Below, one piece after another: positions 50,181 through 57,712 of a DNA stretch of 64,000 bases. The notes under the pieces were generated by a model that saw only the letters and a list, made by a program, of their open reading frames with translations, had not been told where the DNA came from and searched no databases. How positions within the stretch are numbered: position 1 is the first letter of the stretch; each line of letters opens with the position of its first letter. The DNA comes from Candidatus Saccharibacteria bacterium UBA2866 (GTDB lineage: Bacteria > Patescibacteriota > Saccharimonadia > Saccharimonadales > Saccharimonadaceae), in assembly GCA_002350545.1 (NCBI GenBank), contig DEEY01000002.1, positions 37,363 to 101,362 on the forward strand, written 5' to 3'. Position numbers and translations under genes: made by a program.

Positions 50181-50575
50181 GCCTTTAGCTTGCATTATTT
50201 ATCAATAAATGCTACAATCAAAACATAAGAAAAGCGCTCCATGAAACGCTTTTCGGGGTTGTTGTCTAGTCGGTCTTACCGACTAGATTTTTTGCTGTGA
50301 TGGTTTTTACGCTTTTTCAGGACGATTCGTAAGAGATTAATCTCTACGGTCATTTAATCCTCCTTTCTGGCAACCTGGTTTACATGGAATGCCGTTTAAT
50401 GATTGCCTCACGCTACACAAGCTAACATCTTGCGCTTGTGGTCACTTCGGTCAAATCAACCACTAAACTCCACAGCCAACCCGCCATCAAGGTAACACAG
50501 TATAAACCTAAAAGCAACCCCCCACTTGCATTTCTTCGTACCACAGAGTATACTTAACCAAACAAGAGGAGGAAT
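50181..50575. other. Intergenic region with hairpins and the small minus-strand frame
   Basis: Between the broken HAD gene and the FNT channel gene. It holds the stem at 50229-50254, the stem around 50265-50285 and the small minus-strand ORF. The part from about 50380 to 50560 shows no convincing frame or promoter, apart from a weak TATACT-like box (near 50549) before AGAGGAGG of the next gene. Confidence 0.5.
50276..50353 (-). CDS. Possible 25-residue basic peptide
   Basis: A minus-strand frame starting at 50353 encodes 25 residues, MTVEINLLRIVLKKRKNHHS followed by KKSSR. It is preceded by AGAAAGGAGG at good spacing. The stop is inside a perfect hairpin (CTAGTCGGT-AA-GACCGACTAG direction-symmetric). 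A further stem (50229-50254) may end the transcript. It is amphipathic-hydrophobic then strongly basic, like small toxins or leader peptides, but has no known relative. The strong ribosome-binding site is the main support. Confidence 0.4.
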   Translation of the reverse strand: MTVEINLLRIVLKKRKNHHSKKSSR

Positions 50576-51364
50576 ATGCTAACACCATCAGAAATAGCTA
50601 TAAAAACTATCGAAACAGGGAAAACTAAAGCTAACCTACCTTGGTGGAAGATGATTTTACTTGGCATTTTTGCTGGTATGTTTATCGCCTCTGCTGGCGT
50701 TGGCGCCACCTTTGGCAATGTCTATGGCGGCAAAATCGCCGGTGCCTGTATCTTTACTGCTGGTCTCGCCATGGTAGTAGTGGCCGGAAGCGAATTATTC
50801 ACCGGCAATAACCTCATGGTTATGGCGCTATTTAATCGCAAAATAAAACTTCACCAACTTCTCAAAAACTGGCTTTTGGTCTTCCTAGGTAATTTTATCG
50901 GAGCATTATTCGTCGCCGTTGTAACAGTAATCAGTGGTGCTTTTGACCAAATGCCAGATACTGTGGTTGCTACCGCAAACGCCAAGGTAAACCTCGGATT
51001 CTTTGAAGCACTCCTTAAGGGTATTATGTGTAACTTTCTCGTGTGTATTGCAGTCTGGATGGCTACTGCCGCGAGCACTGTCACTGGCAAAATCGCCGCT
51101 GTATTTCTACCCATTATGCTCTTCGTTCTCTGTGGCTTCGAACACTCCATCGCCAACATGTTCTACATTCCAGCCGGCATGATTACCGGCGCAATCAACG
51201 GGATCCCTGCGCCCACTATTACCGAGTTTCTCTTAAACAATCTCTTGCCCGTCACTATCGGTAACATCATCGGCGGCGCTATTCTGGTCGCTGGCGGCTA
51301 CTATCTCGCCTACCATCCATCAAAACCAAAATCCAAAGACAAAAACCAACCATCCATGTTATAA
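50576..51364 (+). CDS. Formate/nitrite transporter (FNT) family channel
   Basis: 262 residues, six transmembrane helices, with the family features GSELFTGNNLMVMAL after TM2, a broken-helix region, and the central-histidine segment GFEHSIANMFYIPAG. FNT channels carry formate, nitrite, hydrosulfide or lactate/acetate as small monovalent acids. With acetate kinase and the anaerobic ribonucleotide reductase nearby, formate or a fermentation acid is likely, but the substrate is not fixed by sequence. AGAGGAGG precedes the ATG. Confidence 0.9.
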   Translation: MLTPSEIAIKTIETGKTKANLPWWKMILLGIFAGMFIASAGVGATFGNVYGGKIAGACIFTAGLAMVVVAGSELFTGNNLMVMALFNRKIKLHQLLKNWLLVFLGNFIGALFVAVVTVISGAFDQMPDTVVATANAKVNLGFFEALLKGIMCNFLVCIAVWMATAASTVTGKIAAVFLPIMLFVLCGFEHSIANMFYIPAGMITGAINGIPAPTITEFLLNNLLPVTIGNIIGGAILVAGGYYLAYHPSKPKSKDKNQPSML

Positions 51365-51374
51365 TAAAAAGCAT

Positions 51375-52283
51375 ATGAATAAAAAAGTTGGTGGAGCGAA
51401 AGTAAAAATAATTATAGGCGGAATTTTGTTAGTTGGCGTTGTAGCTATAGCAACAGTACTGTTGACGATAGGAAAAAATAATGAGCGACCATCGGAAATT
51501 GGCATAACTACCGCGGAAACTACTGAAACTGTCAAAACTCCTAAAAATACTGATAACGATAGCCAATCAGCAGGCGATTTATTTGCCGAACCAAAGGGTG
51601 TTTCCGAAACTACCAAACCGGAAAACCGCGCCCAATCCAAACGCAATCGTCAGCCGTCTAAAGAATCATCCAGACAAGCATCTACTCAGTCAACGGCCAA
51701 CGACTACCAAACCGACGGCTCAAGCCAATCTGCAAATTCAGAATCAGCAAATAATGATTCAAGCGATAACAATTACGCAGAAGCTGAAGAGGTTAGATCT
51801 CAGGAGGAGCTCGCAAGAATGCAAACACAAGGTCAAGCGATTAACCCTAGCAATAGCTACCACTGGAAAGATAACTGTCCGGCAGAAAACGAAAATCTTA
51901 CTGCTCGCCCCATCAGCGGGTATCCTGCATGTCAATGCACTAGCTATGTAGCTTGGAAAACGCTTGAAACTTTTGGAATAACTCTTCCTAATTGGGGGAA
52001 TGGGAACTTTTGGGACGCTGCGGCATCGGCCAATGGTTACTTAGTGAATAATACTCCTACAATCAACTCCATCGGCCAAATCAAAAATAGCAACTATGGG
52101 CATCTATTCTGGGTAGAACAAGTTCTTCCAGACGGTTCCGTTATGATCACAGAATACAACAACCCGCTCTCTACTTATCAGCTCACAGGCGACAGTCACA
52201 CACAAGATTTTGGCGCAATGATTATCCCAGCGCAAGCAGCTGTAAACTACATATATATACACCCGAACCAACGAGTTTGGTAG
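51375..52283 (+). CDS. CHAP-domain cell-wall hydrolase, membrane-anchored
   Basis: 302 residues. N-terminal signal anchor (about 10-34), a ~120-residue Ser/Thr/Gln/Asn-rich linker, then a C-terminal CHAP domain (~160-302) with the catalytic Cys in PACQCTSYVAW and His in YGHLFWVEQV. CHAP enzymes cut peptidoglycan amide or endopeptide bonds. It could remodel the cell's own wall or attack a host bacterium's wall; sequence does not tell which. TATAAT is 9 nt before the ATG, 10 nt after the FNT gene. Confidence 0.88.
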   Translation: MNKKVGGAKVKIIIGGILLVGVVAIATVLLTIGKNNERPSEIGITTAETTETVKTPKNTDNDSQSAGDLFAEPKGVSETTKPENRAQSKRNRQPSKESSRQASTQSTANDYQTDGSSQSANSESANNDSSDNNYAEAEEVRSQEELARMQTQGQAINPSNSYHWKDNCPAENENLTARPISGYPACQCTSYVAWKTLETFGITLPNWGNGNFWDAAASANGYLVNNTPTINSIGQIKNSNYGHLFWVEQVLPDGSVMITEYNNPLSTYQLTGDSHTQDFGAMIIPAQAAVNYIYIHPNQRVW

Positions 52284-52312
52284 CAGTCCATAAAGTGATA
52301 TAATATATATAA

Positions 52313-53008
52313 ATGTTAGAGTTAAAAAACATTTGCTACGAGGTCAAAGGTGGGTCTAGGGCAAAAATCCTAGACCATATTTCACTGCGCATTAAACCTG
52401 GCAGCTTCACCGTTATCACTGGCCCCAACGGCAGTGGCAAATCCACCCTCGCTGATATTATTATGGGTATCAAAACCCCCACGACTGGTAAAATTCTTCT
52501 CGAAGACAAAGACATCACAAATCAAAACATCACCAAGCGCGCTAAAGATATCGCCTACTCTTTCCAACAACCAGTTAAGTTTAAAGGCATCACTGTCTAT
52601 GATCTATTAAACATTGCCAGCGGAGAATTAATCGCACCCGAAGAAGCTGGCGAGCACTTAAAAAACGTTGGGCTAAACCCTGATGATTATCTTGCACGGG
52701 AAATAAATGACAAGCTTTCCGGTGGGGAATTGAAGCGTATCGAAATCGCCTCCGTGCTCGCCCGCCCCGCTAAACTCTTCGTCTTTGACGAGCCCGAAGC
52801 CGGTATCGATCTCTGGAGTTTTGATAATCTCATCAAGGTTTTTAAAAAACTCAAAAAAGAGAAAAAAACTATCATCATTATTTCTCACCAAGAAAAGATT
52901 CTAAAACTCGCTGACGAAATTATCATCCTTGAAAAAGGAAAGATTAAATCAAAAGGTACTCCGAATACTCTTCTAAAGACCATCACAGGAGAAAATCATG
53001 GAGCTTAA
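52313..53008 (+). CDS. sufC: Fe-S cluster assembly ATPase SufC
   Basis: 231 residues. Walker A GPNGSGKST, Q-loop FSFQQPVKFKG-type (AYSFQQPV), signature KLSGGELKRIEIAS, Walker B KLFVFDEPEAGIDLWS and switch His IISHQEK, all typical for SufC. It is leaderless with TATAAT 8 nt upstream. It overlaps sufB by 11 nt. No sufS, sufU or second sufB/D follows, so this is a minimal two-gene system. Confidence 0.93.
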   Translation: MLELKNICYEVKGGSRAKILDHISLRIKPGSFTVITGPNGSGKSTLADIIMGIKTPTTGKILLEDKDITNQNITKRAKDIAYSFQQPVKFKGITVYDLLNIASGELIAPEEAGEHLKNVGLNPDDYLAREINDKLSGGELKRIEIASVLARPAKLFVFDEPEAGIDLWSFDNLIKVFKKLKKEKKTIIIISHQEKILKLADEIIILEKGKIKSKGTPNTLLKTITGENHGA

Positions 53009-53936
53009 CGATTACGAAAAAGAAATCTTCTGCACTGTAGCCGGTACTACTAACGGTGATGATTTTGAGGTTCCAGCTGGTGCCTACAACTTCCGCGTCA
53101 ACGGTAAATCTGTCGGTCGAAACTCTACTAAAAATATCGATGTAAAACCTAAAACCGACAAATCCGGCCTTGATATCACTATCAAGCCGGGTACCAAAAA
53201 CGAGCAAGTTCATATACCCGTTGCCATTAGCGCCACCGGTATCAAGGAAGCGGTTTACAACGATTTTCATATTGGCGACAACTCTGAGGTCACCATTATC
53301 GCCGGTTGCGGCATTTATAATTGCGGTCCCACTGATTCAGTGCACGATGGCATCCATCGTTTTTACATTGGTAAAAATGCGAAAATTAAATATATCGAAA
53401 AGCACTACGGTTTTGGTCCCGGCAGGGGAGGGAAGATTCTTAATCCTATCACCGAAGTCCACTTAAAGGAAAATTCCGAAGCTATTCTAGAACTCGAACA
53501 AATCAAAGGTGTCGACTCCACTATTCGTAAAACCACCGCTGATTTGGACAAGAACACTAAACTCATCGTCAAAGAACGCTTATTCACTCACGGGCGCCAA
53601 ACTGCCGAATCGGTTTACGAAGTGGTATTAAACGGCAAAAACTCCACTACCGACATCGCTTCTCGCTCCATCGCGCAAGATTTATCTAAACAAACCTTCA
53701 AGGCCACCATCATCGGCAACAACAAATGCCGTGGTCACTCCGAATGCGACGCTATCCTCATGGACGAAGCCGAAGTTCACGCTATTCCCGCCCTAGACGC
53801 TAAAACTAAAGATGCCGAACTAATTCACGAAGCCGCCATCGGCAAAATTGCTAGCGATCAAATCAAAAAACTAATGACGCTCGGCCTCACCAAAAAACAA
53901 GCTGAAAGTAAAATCATCAACGGCTTCCTTCGTTAA
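52998..53936 (+). CDS. sufB: SufB/SufD-family Fe-S scaffold protein, short form
   Basis: 312 residues, shorter than SufB or SufD of the full SUF system (430-490). The right-handed beta-helix core and C-terminal helices are evident (VHDGIHRFYIGKNAKIKYIEKHYGFG; GNNKCRGHSECDAILMDEAEVHAIPALDAKTKDAELIHEAAIGKI). The C-terminal CRGHSECD and HEAAIGKI segments hold the cluster-interface Cys and His region. With SufC alone it matches the minimal SMS-type (SmsCB) machinery known from anaerobic archaea and bacteria. GGAG precedes the ATG inside sufC. Confidence 0.88.
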   Translation: MELNDYEKEIFCTVAGTTNGDDFEVPAGAYNFRVNGKSVGRNSTKNIDVKPKTDKSGLDITIKPGTKNEQVHIPVAISATGIKEAVYNDFHIGDNSEVTIIAGCGIYNCGPTDSVHDGIHRFYIGKNAKIKYIEKHYGFGPGRGGKILNPITEVHLKENSEAILELEQIKGVDSTIRKTTADLDKNTKLIVKERLFTHGRQTAESVYEVVLNGKNSTTDIASRSIAQDLSKQTFKATIIGNNKCRGHSECDAILMDEAEVHAIPALDAKTKDAELIHEAAIGKIASDQIKKLMTLGLTKKQAESKIINGFLR

Positions 53937-53964
53937 AAAATTTAAAAATTAAGCATAAAAAGTC

Positions 53965-54013
53965 TTGCAATTCCATATTTAGTGTTATATACTAGATAAC
54001 AGACACCAAATAT
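53965..54013 (+). promoter_or_regulatory. nrdDG promoter with overlapping inverted-repeat operator
   Basis: TTGCAA (53965-53970), 17 bp, TATACT (53988-53993). ATATTTAGTG (53975-53984) sits in the spacer, and its inverse CACCAAATAT (54004-54013, one mismatch) lies about 20 bp further on, just past the start site. A dimeric repressor bound to both would block transcription. NrdR, encoded at 33316, is the natural candidate, although the half-sites are not a clear match to known NrdR boxes. Confidence 0.55.
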
Positions 54014-54065
54014 AGCGTTTGGGACAATCAAGCACATAAAAATTGAACAACTAAAAGGAGGTAAA

Positions 54066-56261
54066 ATGTTCAAGAGAATCGTCAAGAGAGACGGAAAAAT
54101 CGTAAAATTTGATCCTGAGAAAATCACCGAAGCCATTGCTAAGGCTGGTCTTGCTACCGAAGAGTTTAAATATGATCGCGCTAAGGCCCTGACTGATAAA
54201 GTTATTGCTCGCGCTGATGAGAAAATCACTGCTCGTACCCCAAACGTTGAACAAATCCAGGACATCGTAGAAGAAGTTTTGATGGAATCTAGCTTCAAAA
54301 AGACTGCTCGTGAATATATTCGCTATCGTCAGGAGCGTTCACGCCGCCGCGAAGCCAAATCTGATCTCATGATGGTATACCGTACCATTAGTCATGCTGA
54401 TGCCTCCGAAGACTCTGATGTCAAGCGTTCTAACGCTAACGTTGACGGTAACTCCGCCATGGGTAAAATGCTTCAATTTGGCGCCGAAGGCTCTAAGGTT
54501 TTCGCGAAATCATTGTTGCTCCGTCCTGACATTGCTGCCGCACATGATAATGGTGATATCCATATTCATGACCTAGACTTTTATGCTACTGGTACATTGA
54601 CTTGTTGTCAATCTGATCCATTTGTAATGTTTGAAAACGGTGGCTTTAACACTGGTCATGGCCACTTAAGGACTCCGAATTCCATTGGTTCTTATGGCGC
54701 ATTAGCGGCCATCCTTCTTCAAGCCAACCAAAACGAGCAACACGGTGGTCAGTCCATCCCTAACTTTGATTATGCTATGGCCCCAGGCGTCAATAAATCA
54801 TTTAGAAAAGCCCTGAAACGTAACCTCAAAAAATATAACAAGTTCACCGGTAAGAAACTCGACCTTGAGATTAAAGATACTTATGAATACGGCAACGATG
54901 ATAAACTGAAAAAAGCTAAATGGCCAAAGGAGATCATCGAGGCGTCTAACGAGGACGTCGAACGTGAAACCCTTCAAGCTATGGAAGGTTTCGTCCATAA
55001 TCTTAATACCATGCACTCTCGCGCCGGTGCCCAAGTACCATTTACTAGTATTAACTTTGGTACTGATACTAGCCCAGCTGGTCGCTTAGTTTCAAAGTAC
55101 CTGCTTGAAGCTACGGCTAATGGTCTAGGCAAAGGCGAAACGCCAATCTTCCCAATTAGCATTTTCAAGGTCAAAGAAGGCGTTAATTATAATCCGGAAG
55201 ATCCTAACTACGACCTCTTTAAACGCTCTATGGAAGTATCTGCTAAGCGCTTGTTCCCGAACTTCTGTTTTATCGATGCTCCGTATAACCTCAAATATTA
55301 CAAAAAAGGTGATTATCGTACTGAGATTGCTACCATGGGCTGCCGTACTCGTGTCTTCGCCAGTATCTTCCCAGAATCTGACGGCATCGTTACCGGTCGT
55401 GGTAATTTGTCATTTACCACTATCAACCTCGTCCGCATCGGCATCAAGCATGGCATCTGTCTCGGCGAGCGCAAAGAAGCCGACTGGGACGGTTTCTACA
55501 AAGAACTCGACGAGAAAATGGACCTCGTGAAAGACGAGCTCCTCGAGCGCTTCGAATTCCAAGCCAACCAACACGTTCGCAACTTCCCATTCCTCATGGG
55601 GCAAGGGAACTGGTTCGGCTCCGAGAAACTTGGTTGGAACGACACTCTTCGCGATGTCATCAAGCATGGTACCTTATCGATTGGCTTCATTGGCCTTGCT
55701 GAAACTCTCGTAGCTATGACCGGCAAACATCACGGTGAAGACGAAGATTCGCGCGAACTTGGCCTTGATATCATCACTTTCATGCGCGAAAAATGTGATA
55801 GTTACAGCAAAAAATACAAACTCAATTTCAGCCTTCTTGCCACTCCAGCCGAAGGTATTGCCGGCCGCTTTACCAAGATTGATCGCAAAGAATTTGGTAA
55901 AATCAAAGGCGTTACTGATAGGGAATTTTACACCAATTCCTTCCACGTACCAGTTTACTACCCAATTAGTGCGTTCGAGAAAATCGAAATCGAAGCCCCT
56001 TATCATAATCTTTGCAACGCCGGCCACATTACCTACATCGAATTAGACGGCGATCCATCCCAGAATATCGCTGCCTTCGAAGCTGTCATCCGTAAAATGC
56101 ACGACGAAGGTATCGGTTACGGCTCCGTCAACCACCCAGTTGATCGCGATCCAGTCTGTGGCTTCTCCGGTATTATTACTGGCGAACGTTGCCCACACTG
56201 TGGTCGCCTTGAAGGGGATGTCCCATTCGAAAAAGTTTGTAACTGCGCGAAAGGTAACTAG
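54066..56261 (+). CDS. nrdD: Anaerobic ribonucleoside-triphosphate reductase (class III)
   Basis: 731 residues. An N-terminal ATP-cone (KRIVKRDGKIVKFDPEKITEAI) is followed by the ten-stranded barrel with GHGHLRTPNSIGSYGALA, the active-site Cys in ATMGCRTRV and GRGNLSFTTINL. The C-terminal zinc site is kept (PVCGFSG ... RCPHCGR), but the protein ends VPFEKVCNCAKGN and lacks the expected glycyl-radical loop RxxGYL that normally follows. AAAGGAGG precedes the ATG. It makes dNTPs under anoxia and needs NrdG, encoded next. Confidence 0.93.
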   Translation: MFKRIVKRDGKIVKFDPEKITEAIAKAGLATEEFKYDRAKALTDKVIARADEKITARTPNVEQIQDIVEEVLMESSFKKTAREYIRYRQERSRRREAKSDLMMVYRTISHADASEDSDVKRSNANVDGNSAMGKMLQFGAEGSKVFAKSLLLRPDIAAAHDNGDIHIHDLDFYATGTLTCCQSDPFVMFENGGFNTGHGHLRTPNSIGSYGALAAILLQANQNEQHGGQSIPNFDYAMAPGVNKSFRKALKRNLKKYNKFTGKKLDLEIKDTYEYGNDDKLKKAKWPKEIIEASNEDVERETLQAMEGFVHNLNTMHSRAGAQVPFTSINFGTDTSPAGRLVSKYLLEATANGLGKGETPIFPISIFKVKEGVNYNPEDPNYDLFKRSMEVSAKRLFPNFCFIDAPYNLKYYKKGDYRTEIATMGCRTRVFASIFPESDGIVTGRGNLSFTTINLVRIGIKHGICLGERKEADWDGFYKELDEKMDLVKDELLERFEFQANQHVRNFPFLMGQGNWFGSEKLGWNDTLRDVIKHGTLSIGFIGLAETLVAMTGKHHGEDEDSRELGLDIITFMREKCDSYSKKYKLNFSLLATPAEGIAGRFTKIDRKEFGKIKGVTDREFYTNSFHVPVYYPISAFEKIEIEAPYHNLCNAGHITYIELDGDPSQNIAAFEAVIRKMHDEGIGYGSVNHPVDRDPVCGFSGIITGERCPHCGRLEGDVPFEKVCNCAKGN

Positions 56262-56809
56262 TGGACTATCATAAAATTTCACTAGAAAAAATATCAAGGC
56301 AGCTTGAGACACCAGCCGGCTATATCCGGCTGAGTGCCCCTCTAGAACACGACAACATCGTTAACGGCGATGGCCTTCGCGCGGTTCTTTGGACTCAAGG
56401 ATGCCCAAATCATTGTCCCGGCTGTCAAAACCCCGAAACTTGGGATTATGAAGCTGGCTATCTTGTCAAAATCGACGACATCAAAGAAGAGCTTAAAAAA
56501 TTCAAGGGTCAAGCTGGGCTCACCTTCTGTGGTGGGGAGCCCTTTGTTCAGGCTAAGGCCTGTAAAGAAATCGCTGATTGGTGCCGTAAAGAATTAAACT
56601 GGAATGTTTGGAGTTTTTCTGGTTTTACCTATGAAATTATTAAAGAATATGGTAAAGCACCCTGGGAATTCCTTAAATCTCTTGACGCTTTAATCGATGG
56701 ACCGTTCATTTTGTCTCAGCGTGATTTAAGTCTCAAATACCGCGGTTCTAAAAACCAACGTCTCTTACACCTGGAGCAGGGAAATGGGAATATTCTATCA
56801 ACCGAATAA
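56261..56809 (+). CDS. nrdG: Anaerobic ribonucleotide reductase activating protein (radical SAM)
   Basis: 182 residues from a GTG overlapping the nrdD stop by one base. The radical-SAM cluster motif is CPNHCPGC (Cx3Cx2C), followed by NPETWDYEAG, GLTFCGGEPFVQ and a shortened TIM-barrel. It generates the glycyl radical on NrdD using a [4Fe-4S] cluster and SAM. About 30 extra residues precede the usual IRLSAPLEHDNIVNGDGLR start. The cluster supply could come from sufCB just upstream. Confidence 0.93.
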   Translation: MDYHKISLEKISRQLETPAGYIRLSAPLEHDNIVNGDGLRAVLWTQGCPNHCPGCQNPETWDYEAGYLVKIDDIKEELKKFKGQAGLTFCGGEPFVQAKACKEIADWCRKELNWNVWSFSGFTYEIIKEYGKAPWEFLKSLDALIDGPFILSQRDLSLKYRGSKNQRLLHLEQGNGNILSTE

Positions 56810-56844
56810 TTTCTGATATAATATAGTCAAACGTGGAGGATTAT

Positions 56845-57705
56845 ATGGAAAACGAAACCAACAATGCATTTACTATCATGCCAATGAACCAAGAAATTTC
56901 TTTGTCGCCTGGCGAGGTTTATGAAGGGTCAATCAAAATCATCAACCCATCTTCTGCTACCGAAAACTTTGCTTACCGAGCTAGCGTTACACCTTATAGC
57001 GTAGGAGGTGAAGAATACACCGCTGACTTGCTTAGTGAATCTGACCGCACGGCTATTTCTAAATGGATTGAAATAGCTGAACCAACCGGCGAAGTTGCGC
57101 CTAACGAATCAAAAGAAATCAAGTTTAGAATAACTGTTCCCGACAATGCTCCAGCCGGTGGCCAATATGCCACTATTGCCGTTTCATCCAATAAGGATGT
57201 AGCAAACACTAATGGCGTTTCCGTCCAAAATGTCTTCGAAATAGCCAGCATTATTTATGCTAAAGTAGCCGGCGAAACCGTCCATGATGGTGAAGTGCTG
57301 GAAAATAACGTCCCAGCTTTTGTATTCGTCAAACCAGTTAAACTTACTGCCCTCATTTCGAACAGCGGCAATGTCCACGAAACTGCTACTATCACAATTG
57401 CCGTGACCGATGTTTTCACTGGCAGGGTAATTTTACCAACCGAAGAAAACGCGGGTCAATATTCCGAAGTCATCATGCCTGAGACCACTCACTACATAGA
57501 ACGCGAAGTCAGTGATTTACCTGAACTTGGCATTGTAAAAGTTTCTCAAACCATTGACTACAATGGGCAAGTGTCTACCATCGAAAAACAAATCTTTATT
57601 TGTCCAATTTGGTTTATAGTACTAGTCATGATTACTATCGCCACAATCATTACAGCAATTGCCCTAGTTGTTAAGAAACATCGTCACGGCAAAGTTGTTG
57701 TATAA
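56845..57705 (+). CDS. DUF916-like extracellular domain with C-terminal membrane anchor
   Basis: 286 residues. The N-terminal region (FTIMPMNQEISLSPGEVYEGSIKIINPSS ... APAGGQYATIAVSS) resembles the DUF916/WxL-interacting and related CARDB-like Ig folds; a second beta domain follows. One transmembrane helix (about 255-278) and a basic tail KKHRHGKVVV end it. There is no N-terminal signal peptide, although the domain type is usually extracellular. The ATG at 56845 follows TGGAGGA; a GTG at 56833 is an alternative. The rel -10 overlaps its stop. Confidence 0.7.
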   Translation: MENETNNAFTIMPMNQEISLSPGEVYEGSIKIINPSSATENFAYRASVTPYSVGGEEYTADLLSESDRTAISKWIEIAEPTGEVAPNESKEIKFRITVPDNAPAGGQYATIAVSSNKDVANTNGVSVQNVFEIASIIYAKVAGETVHDGEVLENNVPAFVFVKPVKLTALISNSGNVHETATITIAVTDVFTGRVILPTEENAGQYSEVIMPETTHYIEREVSDLPELGIVKVSQTIDYNGQVSTIEKQIFICPIWFIVLVMITIATIITAIALVVKKHRHGKVVV

Positions 57706-57712
57706 TAGATAT

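Noticed and set aside
56261..56345. AGYIRL near the NrdG N-terminus as a displaced glycyl-radical loop of NrdD
   Set aside because: It is in the NrdG frame, lacks the RxxGYL context and aligns with the start of NrdG proteins.
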